From: RGIG3528 sp045616485
Lineage (GTDB): Bacteria; Bacillota; Clostridia; Lachnospirales; Lachnospiraceae
Reading direction: 5' to 3'
Assembly: GCA_045616485.1 (NCBI GenBank)
Contig: JAZLGU010000011.1
Location: 1-37,244, forward strand
Length of the DNA: 37,244 nt
In this document: positions 8,348 to 16,926 of the stretch, piece by piece
Numbering within the stretch: position 1 is the stretch's first letter
Layout: the number at the start of each line of letters is the position of its first letter
The notes under the pieces: model-generated
Database searches by the model: none
The model's input: the letters and a program-made list of their open reading frames with translations, nothing else
What the model was told of the DNA's origin: nothing
Program-made: the position numbers and the translations under genes

Positions 8348-8433
8348 GGTGACGTATCGAAGTGGTCGCAACGAGACTGACTCGAAATCAGTTTACCCGA
8401 AAGGGTACGTGGGTTCGAATCCCACCGTCACCG
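8348..8433 (+). tRNA. tRNA-Ser (anticodon CGA)
   Basis: The acceptor stem GGTGACG pairs with CGTCACC. The anticodon stem is ACTGA/TCAGT with anticodon CGA at 8383-8385 (reads UCG). A long variable arm (TACCCGAAAGGGTA) marks a class II tRNA, and the T loop GGTTCGAATCC is present. CCA is not encoded, and a run of eight T follows. No promoter is visible in the 56 bases before it. Confidence 0.96.
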
Positions 8434-8439
8434 TTTTTT

Positions 8440-9225
8440 TTATTTCTGAAAACTTCTTGTGTAGGCTCCTGCGCTGGATACAGACTCTCCCGCCTCCAAA
8501 AGATGATGCACATCTCCTATGCACTGAGCTCTAAAAGAGACTTCATCTCCCCATCTTTCTTCTGTATTCACTACTGTAACAGATGATGGTGGCAGATAAA
8601 GAGCATGGGGAAGTGTCATAAAGGGGATATTCATCAGATGACTTAAAATAGCGCAAATGGCCCCCAGATGACATACCAGTACTACTGTTGTTTCCGGCTC
8701 TGTAAGCGCCTGTGCTTCAGGCGTAGCGTCCGGTCCTACGGTATGCCTGATAAAAGTTTCTCTTCCATCTTTTCTTCTGTATATAAGCCCATCTCTTTCA
8801 TAGCCGTACCGAGCTATAAATTCGTCCAGTTTTTTACAAAATTCATCATAATAAGCTGCAATACGTGGCTCTGTAGCTACACAGCCGGCCCGAGTCCACT
8901 CCTGCCCTCTGAAATTTTCAGGATGTCTGGTCCAGGACCCGGGAGTATAATCCCAGCACAGATGTTTCATGTCGAGAGTGGGATCATAGCACACTCCCTC
9001 AAATTCATGAGCCCAGGGTAAAATTTCGGCTGTTCTTCCCAGTCTCTCCAAAGCAGGCTTGGCTGTGGCTATAGCCCGGCCATAGTCTGAGGTGTAAAAA
9101 TCCATTACATCCCAGGTCACAATTCTATCTGCCAGAGCCTTCGCTTCCCTCCAACCCTTCTCTGTCAAGGAATCTATAGAATAATCAGGTTCTCCATGCC
9201 TAATCAAAATAAGTCTCATACCCAT
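8440..9225 (-). CDS. Histidine phosphatase family protein
   Basis: This 261-aa protein belongs to the phosphoglycerate mutase-like histidine phosphatases. The phosphate-accepting histidine is in LILIRHGEPDY near the N-terminus, and the second catalytic histidine is in VVLVCHLGAICAIL. TSDYGRAIATA fits the conserved core. The large insert between them is typical of uncharacterised Lachnospiraceae members, so the substrate is unknown. It has no signal peptide. It starts nine bases after holA ends, with AAAGGA inside the end of holA, and is the last gene of the long operon. The terminator lies beyond tRNA-Ser at 8312-8343. Confidence 0.88.
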   Translation of the reverse strand: MGMRLILIRHGEPDYSIDSLTEKGWREAKALADRIVTWDVMDFYTSDYGRAIATAKPALERLGRTAEILPWAHEFEGVCYDPTLDMKHLCWDYTPGSWTRHPENFRGQEWTRAGCVATEPRIAAYYDEFCKKLDEFIARYGYERDGLIYRRKDGRETFIRHTVGPDATPEAQALTEPETTVVLVCHLGAICAILSHLMNIPFMTLPHALYLPPSSVTVVNTEERWGDEVSFRAQCIGDVHHLLEAGESVSSAGAYTRSFQK

Positions 9226-9234
9226 CCCAATCCT

Positions 9235-10278
9235 TTACTTTCTGCTCTTTGTAGCTTTTATAATCACAAGTTCAATAATTCTATCCTGAGAAATATCACC
9301 GGTCTTAACATCCTGATCCAACTGAACAGCCAGCTCAAGGGTTTCCCGTAGTGCCTTTGTATTAAATCTTCTGGCCTGACCTCTTATTTTATTGGCAATG
9401 AAAGGCATTTTAAGTCCCAGCACTTCCATTACCCGGCCTCCCTGGTCTGATTTTTCCAGCTCTCCTGCTACTATCAGCTGCTCAAAATTTCTCATAAGCA
9501 TGGCCAATATACCAAAAACGCTTTCTTTTTTTGCAATAAGCTCATTATAGATATTGATAGCCCCATTAACATCGCCATTAGATATGCAGTCTGTCAGGTC
9601 GAAAATAACTGCCTGCAGCTGTCTCGTACATATCCTGTCAATATCTGAAGGAACAATAGTGTCCTTTCCTTCTGTAAGATATATTAGTTTTTGAATTTCG
9701 CTGACCAGATTGTCCATTTCAGAGCCACAGTAATTTACTAAATAGTCTGCCGTATCTCTGGTAATGCGTCGACCACCTGTAGCAAACTGCTTGGCAATCC
9801 ACTTAGCCAGCATATCAGGCCCCGGAGTTTTCATCTCGCATTCATATCCTGCAGCCTTTATAGTCTTAAAAGCCTTACTACGTTTATCTGCTTCATCCTC
9901 CACCATAATAAGCACAGTAGAGTCCGGCATTTGGGAGATGGCATCAACGAGATATAGCTGATCACCGCTGGCAGCTTCATTTCCTCCCTCATCAGCCCCA
10001 TCATCCTTCTTTTTTTTGCTCTTAAGCCAACCGCTTCTGTCCACTATAACCACGCGTCTTTCTGCAAAAAAGGGCATAGTGCCGGCCATTTCAAAGACTT
10101 CTTTTATATCAATATTATCGCCTGAAAAAATGGTGCAATTCATTGTATCAGAAGGATCCGACAAGGCTGCCGCCCTGATTTTTTCCTTGAAATCATTCTT
10201 CAGATAATTTTCCTCACCGTACAATAAGTACACTTTTTTAAAGCTTTGATTTTTAATGTCTTCTCTTATATTATCCAA
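9235..10278 (-). CDS. holA: DNA polymerase III subunit delta
   Basis: This 347-aa protein matches HolA, which opens the sliding clamp within the clamp loader. The family opening VYLLYGEENYLK, the region MPFFAERRVVIVD and the domain III stretch FGILAMLMRNFEQL are recognisable. A Lys/Asp-rich insert (about 86-105, SKKKKDDGADEGG) interrupts domain I. The start is an unusual TTG, supported by GGAG eight bases upstream and by the protein starting at the expected place; no in-frame ATG lies nearby. It sits at the end of the MoxR/VWA operon, 14 bases after the previous stop, and is probably only transcriptionally linked. Confidence 0.93.
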   Translation of the reverse strand: MDNIREDIKNQSFKKVYLLYGEENYLKNDFKEKIRAAALSDPSDTMNCTIFSGDNIDIKEVFEMAGTMPFFAERRVVIVDRSGWLKSKKKKDDGADEGGNEAASGDQLYLVDAISQMPDSTVLIMVEDEADKRSKAFKTIKAAGYECEMKTPGPDMLAKWIAKQFATGGRRITRDTADYLVNYCGSEMDNLVSEIQKLIYLTEGKDTIVPSDIDRICTRQLQAVIFDLTDCISNGDVNGAINIYNELIAKKESVFGILAMLMRNFEQLIVAGELEKSDQGGRVMEVLGLKMPFIANKIRGQARRFNTKALRETLELAVQLDQDVKTGDISQDRIIELVIIKATKSRK

Positions 10279-10292
10279 AAATAACTCCTACC

Positions 10293-13151
10293 CTACTTCT
10301 TCATACGTTTAAGCAGCTGAGACGTATCTAAAATTTCCTGACTCTGGTTTTTCTTGCCATCTTCCTTTTTCTCCACCTTTTTCTCAGGCTTTTTATCCTT
10401 TACGACACTCGGGGTAGCTGCTTCCACTGGTTCCTCTTCCTGAGCCACCACCTTTTTCGCCATTTTTCCGGACTTTTCGGCTGTTTTCTGAGCCAAATGT
10501 CCAAAGCCTTGGGATACACGACCAAAGAATCTGCTGAAAGTGCCTTCCGGTATCAGGTCAATTCTAAAACGTCTATAGAAAATAGTATAAAGATAGAATA
10601 GCATAGTAAACACCAGAAGGAAAGGAGTAATGTCTCTCATACCTTTTGAGTGTCTCATAACGTAAGTAAAAGCCCGGCTTGGGTCTTTAATATCAACTGC
10701 CCCTGTAAGGCTCTTAAGCTCATTAAGAGTCCTGTCACCAGCTCCCTGCTCGATCCTATACTCTTCCGAATACTGCATCATGGCAACTGTGGAAGCAGTT
10801 TCCTCGCTTATCATTACCCCATCCTGGTAACGCTTAATACCTATAAGATATGCCCCAGGCTGCTCTAATTTAAACTCTCCCTTATAGTCTTTTATACCTG
10901 AAGGCTGCATTGCTACAGTGCGTTCCTTACCCTCTGTATCAGTAACCGTCATCTCTACTACTGATCCCACAGCAGCCCTGTCAGAATGGTAGGTAATATA
11001 TGCTTCATCACCCTTTACCTCAGCCTTTGCGTATACATCTTTGCTGGCTTCATATGAGGAAATATAGGCCAAAATATTAGCCCACATTCTGGAAAAATTA
11101 TCTTCGCCTGAGTAATTTTTTGACCATTCTCCTCTGACATCGCTGGTCCAGGCCACGGTTTTGCCCAGTCCGTACTGCCATGCGGCAAGAATAGGAAAAT
11201 CTTCATCTTCCTCTTCATCGTGATAATAAGCCAGCTCAGAAGCATTACTTTTAAGCTTTGTTGCTATATATGCCTTAAAGGGCCGTGTTAAGCTGACATT
11301 TTTTAAAAGATTAATGGATGTAGCACGCTTAACAGGGATAAAATCACCAATTCTTATATAGCTCTTTCTGTGAAGGATAATTTCCTGAGTAAAGATTTTG
11401 GGCAAATCATCCTTTTGATCGGTCACATAACAGCTTCCTGATGTGCCTTCTGCTATATCTGAAAGCAACTCTTCATTACAGCCTTTTCCGACTGCTACTG
11501 TTGTTATGGTAATGCCATTAATACCGGCTTGTTTTATTATATTTGCATAATCCTTAATGGTAGTACCATCCTCGCCGTCTGTAAGAAGTATGACATGCTT
11601 AATCTTGGCGTCACATTTTGTCAGATCCTGTACAGCTGCATTAAGCGCAGGCAGTATAGATGTACCGCCTTCAATTTGAATAGTGCTTACCTTATTTTGA
11701 ATAGCTTTAAGCTTTTCCTGATCAGATACTTTCTCTATGGGTACTACCCTGCTGTAGTTATCGTCAAAAGAAATAACGCCAACATAATCCTTGCCGGGAA
11801 TAAGGGTGCCTAAAGACTCCTTGGTAGCTGTTTTGGCTACTTCCAGCTTATTGACACCATTCATGGGATCACTCATTGATCCCGACTTATCTATGACATA
11901 ACAGATGGCAATAGATGGCACTTCTTCCTTTTCTACCGGCTCCATTTCTACAGGAAGTATTTCTTCCAGAGCAGTCCCCTTGTACTCTCCCATACCAAAA
12001 GAGCTGTTACCACCGGTAGCTACAAAACCGCCACCATTGTCCCTTACATAGCTTTTTAAAAGCCCCATAAAGCTCTCCGGAACATGTTTGGCATAAACAT
12101 CTACAAATATTACGCCGGTGTATTCCATAAGTTCGCTTGCTTTTGTAGGAAGATTATTTACGCCTATTACATCGTAATGGGCCTTCTCGTTTTCTTCATA
12201 CAGCGAGTCAAGAATGGACTGAAGTTCCCTGCCATCCTTGTCGCTATCTTCTACTATCAGATATTTTTTCTCTCTGGTAATATTTAAATAGGTACTGTAC
12301 TCATTATTAACCTGAAGGGTGTCATCCGCTGATTCTACACGCACTGTATAGGTAGCCAGTCCCTCTTCCATGGCTGTTTCTACAAAAAGCACCTGATTGT
12401 TACCGCGGCTCAGGGCAATTTCCTGTGTATCCACAATGGTACGGCCTTGATAAAGCAGTACCTTGGCGCGGGTGGAATGGTTACTTTTAACATTGACCTG
12501 GATGCTGATTTTGTCTCCCTTGGAGACCTGATTGCCATTTCCTACATCAATTCCCGTAACATATACTTCAGGATTGTCTTCAGGATTTATCTGATAAATA
12601 AGAAGCTCCTTATCAGAAAGCAGAGTGGTCCCCGACAGTCTGCTGACTATACCGTCATTTTCCACTCCATCAGTCATAAGGATAATACGGCCAAAATTAC
12701 CCTCAGGTATCAGTGAGGCCGCCATGGCAAGAGCCTGCTCTAAATTGGTAGCGTTACGGTTAATCTCAGTCTGCAGTCCATTAAAGCTGCTCATATTCGA
12801 CACGAACTGCTCTACCTGGGCATCTCCTCCGAATGCCACCACTCCCACATAATCCCTGCTTTTTTTGTTTTGCAGTGCCTCATTGATGAATTGCTTCATC
12901 TCTTCCCTGTAGTCACTTACAGAAGCAGAAGAATCCACTACAAATACAGTGGCCACTTTTTCCGAAGAGGTCATTACCTGTACTCCGGACATAGCAAAAA
13001 CCAGCAGAGAAAATACAATCCCTGCCAGTATAGTCTGTTTTATTTTTACGTGTCTCTTTTTCTCATTTTGAAATCGGTAGCTGATAATAAGACCAGCTAT
13101 AACCGGTATCAGAATAAATAAGAGATATGGTCTTTCAAATTCTAATCTCAT
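10293..13151 (-). CDS. Membrane protein with two VWA domains and a GATase-like domain
   Basis: This 952-aa protein has two N-terminal membrane segments (about 9-25 and 40-57), then a first VWA domain with the metal-site motif DSSAS (73-77) and LMTDGVEND. Next comes a beta-rich part, a glutamine-amidotransferase-like fold (about 295-400, GVIFVDVYAK and NGGGFVATGG) with no visible catalytic cysteine, and a second VWA domain with DKSGS (421-425) and LLTDGEDG. One C-terminal membrane segment (about 842-864) and a Lys/Glu-rich tail follow. Such proteins occur with MoxR ATPases and DUF58 proteins. A role in substrate binding or assembly at the membrane is inferred. Its ATG follows the previous stop by one base (TAGTATG). 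Confidence 0.85.
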   Translation of the reverse strand: MRLEFERPYLLFILIPVIAGLIISYRFQNEKKRHVKIKQTILAGIVFSLLVFAMSGVQVMTSSEKVATVFVVDSSASVSDYREEMKQFINEALQNKKSRDYVGVVAFGGDAQVEQFVSNMSSFNGLQTEINRNATNLEQALAMAASLIPEGNFGRIILMTDGVENDGIVSRLSGTTLLSDKELLIYQINPEDNPEVYVTGIDVGNGNQVSKGDKISIQVNVKSNHSTRAKVLLYQGRTIVDTQEIALSRGNNQVLFVETAMEEGLATYTVRVESADDTLQVNNEYSTYLNITREKKYLIVEDSDKDGRELQSILDSLYEENEKAHYDVIGVNNLPTKASELMEYTGVIFVDVYAKHVPESFMGLLKSYVRDNGGGFVATGGNSSFGMGEYKGTALEEILPVEMEPVEKEEVPSIAICYVIDKSGSMSDPMNGVNKLEVAKTATKESLGTLIPGKDYVGVISFDDNYSRVVPIEKVSDQEKLKAIQNKVSTIQIEGGTSILPALNAAVQDLTKCDAKIKHVILLTDGEDGTTIKDYANIIKQAGINGITITTVAVGKGCNEELLSDIAEGTSGSCYVTDQKDDLPKIFTQEIILHRKSYIRIGDFIPVKRATSINLLKNVSLTRPFKAYIATKLKSNASELAYYHDEEEDEDFPILAAWQYGLGKTVAWTSDVRGEWSKNYSGEDNFSRMWANILAYISSYEASKDVYAKAEVKGDEAYITYHSDRAAVGSVVEMTVTDTEGKERTVAMQPSGIKDYKGEFKLEQPGAYLIGIKRYQDGVMISEETASTVAMMQYSEEYRIEQGAGDRTLNELKSLTGAVDIKDPSRAFTYVMRHSKGMRDITPFLLVFTMLFYLYTIFYRRFRIDLIPEGTFSRFFGRVSQGFGHLAQKTAEKSGKMAKKVVAQEEEPVEAATPSVVKDKKPEKKVEKKEDGKKNQSQEILDTSQLLKRMKK

Positions 13152-13152
13152 A

Positions 13153-14946
13153 CTATTGTCTTATGTAAAAAATCCATTCCACTATTAATAATACTACAGC
13201 AATAGCAATAATAATTGCTCTAAGATTCAAAATGCCATTGCCACCACCTGTTTTTATGTCAACATTTCCGGAGGCATCCGTCACCATGGCAGAAACATTA
13301 CTCTCGTTACAGTCAAAATTTACCGTAAACACAGTATCCGTGTCTTCTGTGATGCCTTTCAGGAAATAGCATCCCAGCTCTTCAGTGGATGAATATTTAT
13401 CCAGAGTCTGCACCTTAGTCTTTTTTCCCTTTGGATCAATGATGCTGCTTTCGTTCAGTCCGGAAAGGGACACTTTTACAATATCTCCTGCCAACATATC
13501 CGTCTTATCAACAGGACTGGTATCCGTCAGCCGCATAATAAGGTCATACATAAGAATAGGGAAATTTATGGTAAGCGGAAAGTCAGTCTGGTGTAAATCA
13601 AAACCAATAACGCATATTTTTCTACCGGCTAATTCCCCCACAAAGCCTGCAGACATGCCCTCATCCGTATTGAAAAGCGATTCATTGCCCTGGGGCGTAA
13701 CATAGGTGAAGGTCTTATTTACTGCCACTGTATATATGCCATAGCTATTCTCAGCTGTCAGAAGCACGTTTTCTTCAGTACCGCTTTCAAGCCCTGTCTT
13801 ACAGCCTATTATCATGATGTTGCCGTCTACAGGTATGCTGCTTATATCAACGTCCCCCAGACAGTCAAAAATATAAAGGGCACAGTCCTGCTTTCCCATA
13901 AACCCATCCGCAGTATTGGTTCTGGTAAGCGTCACTCCGGAAACAAGCCCTATGGCCTTTTCCAGAAAAGAATTATTGCTCTTGGTATAAAGCAGAACCT
14001 CGGCATCCTTCTTTACTTTTCTGGCTGCAAAAAACATATTGTCTCCCGCCAGATCATCATTACTGCCTATTCCTACTGCCAGTCCCATTGTTTCCAGAAC
14101 AACATCCTGAAAAACCACCTGGCTGGTGCTGCCCGCTGTAATAGTAACATCCTGGGTGGCCACCATCTTTTTTTCACCGTTTTCATATACCTCATAGAGG
14201 TCTGTAGCAATGGTAATATCATCTTTACCGTAATTTGTAACACCTGCAACTACAGTAAAAGTATCATCTCCATTATCATCTGAAAAAACATAATTGACAC
14301 CGGCATTATTTATATTTCCTGAATAGTCATATATGCTGGCATTAAGCTTGCCGGTACTTACATAGGTGTCAGTATAAACCACCAGGGCGGCATCCTTATA
14401 TGCATTATAAAGTGCTCTGGCAGTCTTTACACCTTCCTCGCAATTGCCTGACCTTTGAGTCTGCTGAATGCCTTTTACCGCAGATATGGCAGCCAGCTTA
14501 TCAGAAGTTGCAGATAAAACTACATTAGCCTCTGTATTGCTGGTAATAACTGTTACCAGAGTGGTAGCAGGCAGACTTTTAATAAGCTTCTCTGCATCCT
14601 TTTTCGCACTTTCCAGTCTGGTTTCAGCATTTTTATAATTGCTATCCATGGAAGCGGAAGTATCAATAATAATCATTACCGTACTGCCATTTCCCTTACC
14701 GCTCTTTACATATGGTCCCATAAGAGCTACAACTAAAACAAGTATCGTTATAATCTCCAGAATCATAAGTATATTCTTTTTTAGTTTTTCCCATGGTTTG
14801 TCGGCTGTTTGATTTTTATACATCTCAGTCCACAAAAACAGGGATGGCACCTTGAACTCTTCAGCATGCTGTTTCAGCAGGTACATAACAATTACGCCAC
14901 CCGCCAGCAGGCTGAGAGCTATGGGCCAGATTAAGGTAACTCCCAT
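13153..14946 (-). CDS. BatA-like VWA membrane protein
   Basis: This 597-aa protein has the layout of the Bat N-terminal domain: membrane segment 5-24, the motif KVPSLFLW, a second membrane segment (58-78), then a VWA domain with DTSAS (95-99), and a final membrane segment (about 572-595). The middle part (about 250-560) is extracytoplasmic and not recognisable. Bat-type proteins accompany MoxR and DUF58 proteins, and the founding Bacteroides genes were linked to aerotolerance; the exact function is unclear. It follows the DUF58 gene by 12 bases and precedes the two-VWA gene by one base, so the three are tightly coupled. Confidence 0.85.
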   Translation of the reverse strand: MGVTLIWPIALSLLAGGVIVMYLLKQHAEEFKVPSLFLWTEMYKNQTADKPWEKLKKNILMILEIITILVLVVALMGPYVKSGKGNGSTVMIIIDTSASMDSNYKNAETRLESAKKDAEKLIKSLPATTLVTVITSNTEANVVLSATSDKLAAISAVKGIQQTQRSGNCEEGVKTARALYNAYKDAALVVYTDTYVSTGKLNASIYDYSGNINNAGVNYVFSDDNGDDTFTVVAGVTNYGKDDITIATDLYEVYENGEKKMVATQDVTITAGSTSQVVFQDVVLETMGLAVGIGSNDDLAGDNMFFAARKVKKDAEVLLYTKSNNSFLEKAIGLVSGVTLTRTNTADGFMGKQDCALYIFDCLGDVDISSIPVDGNIMIIGCKTGLESGTEENVLLTAENSYGIYTVAVNKTFTYVTPQGNESLFNTDEGMSAGFVGELAGRKICVIGFDLHQTDFPLTINFPILMYDLIMRLTDTSPVDKTDMLAGDIVKVSLSGLNESSIIDPKGKKTKVQTLDKYSSTEELGCYFLKGITEDTDTVFTVNFDCNESNVSAMVTDASGNVDIKTGGGNGILNLRAIIIAIAVVLLIVEWIFYIRQ

Positions 14947-14958
14947 TAAAATCCCCTT

Positions 14959-15783
14959 TTATACACCGTCGATAACTCTTATCAGACGTGCAGAATATTT
15001 CTTTGACAATTTGTCAATATTTTCTATAAAAGCCGTATATTGCTTTTTATATGACTTGAACAAGGCTCCGGATGCAGTAATTCTGCGATTTTCACCATTT
15101 TCAGCATCCACCAGATTCAGGCTGCCGGACATATCAGGATCCGTTTCCCACTTTGTAAGTACCTGTATGAGGATTATTTCCTGCTTTTTGGCTGTCAGAT
15201 ACTTAAGGATGTCTTCCAGGTCATTGGTATAAAAGTCAGAAATTACAATGGACACGCCCTTACTCTTAATATCAGAAGACCTGATGGCAGCCAGCATATC
15301 CGTAGCTTCTGTATACCGGGTAGCAGCCAGGGCATCTATAAGCTTTGAAAAGCCCTGTCTTCCCATAACATTAAGATTCTGAACTATTTTATCACCTGAA
15401 AGAACATTTAAAATTACGCGGTCCTGATTCTGTAGAACATTATAGCCATATGTAGCTGCCATTCTTTTAGCATGGCGTGATTTGGGCTCAGTCCCAAAGT
15501 CCATAGAGGCTGAGGAATCCAGATATATTCTGAAGACTCCCTCCTTTTCCTCCATAAAAAGCTTTACAAAAAGCTTCTCAAAGCGTCCGTATGCATTCCA
15601 GTCAATACGCCTGATATCATCTCCCGGGATATATTCACGAAAATCAGAAAACTCCACGGAGGAACCTTTAGCATTGGACTTTCTTCCACCTGCCATGCCT
15701 TCAGCAGTACGCATTCTAAGTGTCATGCGATTACGCATAAGCTTTTCATAGAATTCAGCTGTAAAGGTATCGTCATAAACCAT
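14959..15783 (-). CDS. DUF58 protein (VWA-like, MoxR partner)
   Basis: This 274-aa soluble protein carries the DUF58 signature FREYIPGDDIRRIDWNAYGR (48-67), followed by a VWA-like domain with DSSAS (89-93). DUF58 proteins are encoded next to MoxR AAA+ ATPases and are thought to be their adaptors. Many carry N-terminal membrane segments; this one has none, so it probably acts in the cytoplasm between MoxR and the membrane VWA proteins. The start ATG overlaps the moxR stop by one base (TAATG). Confidence 0.92.
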   Translation of the reverse strand: MVYDDTFTAEFYEKLMRNRMTLRMRTAEGMAGGRKSNAKGSSVEFSDFREYIPGDDIRRIDWNAYGRFEKLFVKLFMEEKEGVFRIYLDSSASMDFGTEPKSRHAKRMAATYGYNVLQNQDRVILNVLSGDKIVQNLNVMGRQGFSKLIDALAATRYTEATDMLAAIRSSDIKSKGVSIVISDFYTNDLEDILKYLTAKKQEIILIQVLTKWETDPDMSGSLNLVDAENGENRRITASGALFKSYKKQYTAFIENIDKLSKKYSARLIRVIDGV

Positions 15784-16757
15784 TATTCTTTAATCTCTCC
15801 AATGATTGAATCAATAATAGCGTCAGTATCAATGCCATCTGCCAGTGCCTCAAAAGTAGGCGCTATACGATGTCTAAGTGCAGGATGTGCTACTGCTCTT
15901 ACATCCTCAAAGGAAACATTCAGTCTGCCCGCAAGAAAAGCTCTGGCACGTGCTGCATTGTAGATAGCCTGAGCAGCACGGGGGCTGGCTCCCTCCAAAA
16001 TATACTTCTTTGTATACTCTGTAGCCAGCTCATGACTCGAATGTGTAGCACACACTATCTTAAGAGCATACTCTGCTACCGCATCGGCAATTTTAATATC
16101 TCTGATAACATCACGTACTTCAAGTATTTCTTCAGCTGTCATTTTAGGCTCAACTGTAACCTTTTTATTGGTAACAGTAATATCCATAATCTCTTTCAGC
16201 TCAGAAAGGCTGGGAAATTCCACCTTTATTTTAAACATAAATCTGTCCAGCTGTGCTTCAGGAAGAGGATATGTACCCTCATTTTCTATAGGGTTCTGTG
16301 TAGCCAGTACCATATAAGGCTTTGGCATTTCATAGGTATGTCCGCCTACTGTAACCGTCTTTTCCTGCATGGCCTCCAAAAGAGCTGCCTGAGTTTTTGG
16401 TGTAGCACGGTTAATTTCATCTGCAAGCACAATATTGGAAAAAACAGGACCTTTCTGGAAAGAAAATTTATTTTGTCCATCCTCTTTCACTATAAGTGTT
16501 GTACCTGTAACGTCAGCAGGCATAAGGTCCGGTGTGAACTGAATACGTGAAAACTGCACATCAAACACTTTTGCAATAGTTTTTACCAGCTGGGTTTTAC
16601 CAAGTCCCGGTACACCCTCAAGCAATACATTGCCGTCTGTTAATATAGCCAGAATAACCTGTCTTACTACATCTTTCTGTCCTATTATAGCTTTGCCAAT
16701 CTCAGCTTCACAGGCATTAACCTTTTCTATACACTGAGCTATTCTTTCTTCTGTCAT
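15783..16757 (-). CDS. MoxR family AAA+ ATPase
   Basis: This 324-aa protein is a full-length MoxR ATPase. Walker A is GVPGLGKT (48-55), Walker B is VLADEINRA, and sensor 1 is in MVLATQNPIENEGTYPLPEA. MoxR proteins act as chaperone-like ATPases for the assembly or activation of partners, usually with VWA proteins. AAAAAGGGAGATA directly before the ATG is a strong ribosome binding site, repeated further upstream in the element at 16760-16913. Together with the DUF58 gene and the two VWA genes it forms the core of the operon. Confidence 0.95.
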   Translation of the reverse strand: MTEERIAQCIEKVNACEAEIGKAIIGQKDVVRQVILAILTDGNVLLEGVPGLGKTQLVKTIAKVFDVQFSRIQFTPDLMPADVTGTTLIVKEDGQNKFSFQKGPVFSNIVLADEINRATPKTQAALLEAMQEKTVTVGGHTYEMPKPYMVLATQNPIENEGTYPLPEAQLDRFMFKIKVEFPSLSELKEIMDITVTNKKVTVEPKMTAEEILEVRDVIRDIKIADAVAEYALKIVCATHSSHELATEYTKKYILEGASPRAAQAIYNAARARAFLAGRLNVSFEDVRAVAHPALRHRIAPTFEALADGIDTDAIIDSIIGEIKE

Positions 16758-16759
16758 AT

Positions 16760-16913
16760 TATCTCCCTTTTTGAACGCAGTGAGAAAATGGAGAACTCCG
16801 TTAGGAGTTTGAAAAGCTAAGCCTTCACGCGATAGCGTGAACTATAATGGCTTAGCGACCCATTTATCTCCCTTTTATCTCCCTTTTATCTTTTTTGAAC
16901 GCAGTGAGAAAAT
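16760..16913. repeat. Hairpin element flanked by a direct repeat, upstream of moxR
   Basis: A 22-base sequence with core GAACGCAGTGAGAAAAT occurs at 16768-16789 and 16892-16913, 124 bases apart. Between the copies are a hairpin AACTCC-GTTA-GGAGTT (16795-16810) and a nested hairpin with GCTAAGCC/GGCTTAGC outside (16816-16855) and TTCACGC/GCGTGAA inside. The moxR ribosome binding site segment (plus strand TATCTCCCTTT) also recurs twice in tandem at 16865-16887. This looks like a small element inserted with duplication of flanking sequence, giving spare ribosome binding sites. No protein is encoded here. Confidence 0.7.
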
Positions 16914-16926
16914 TGCCACTTGTCCA

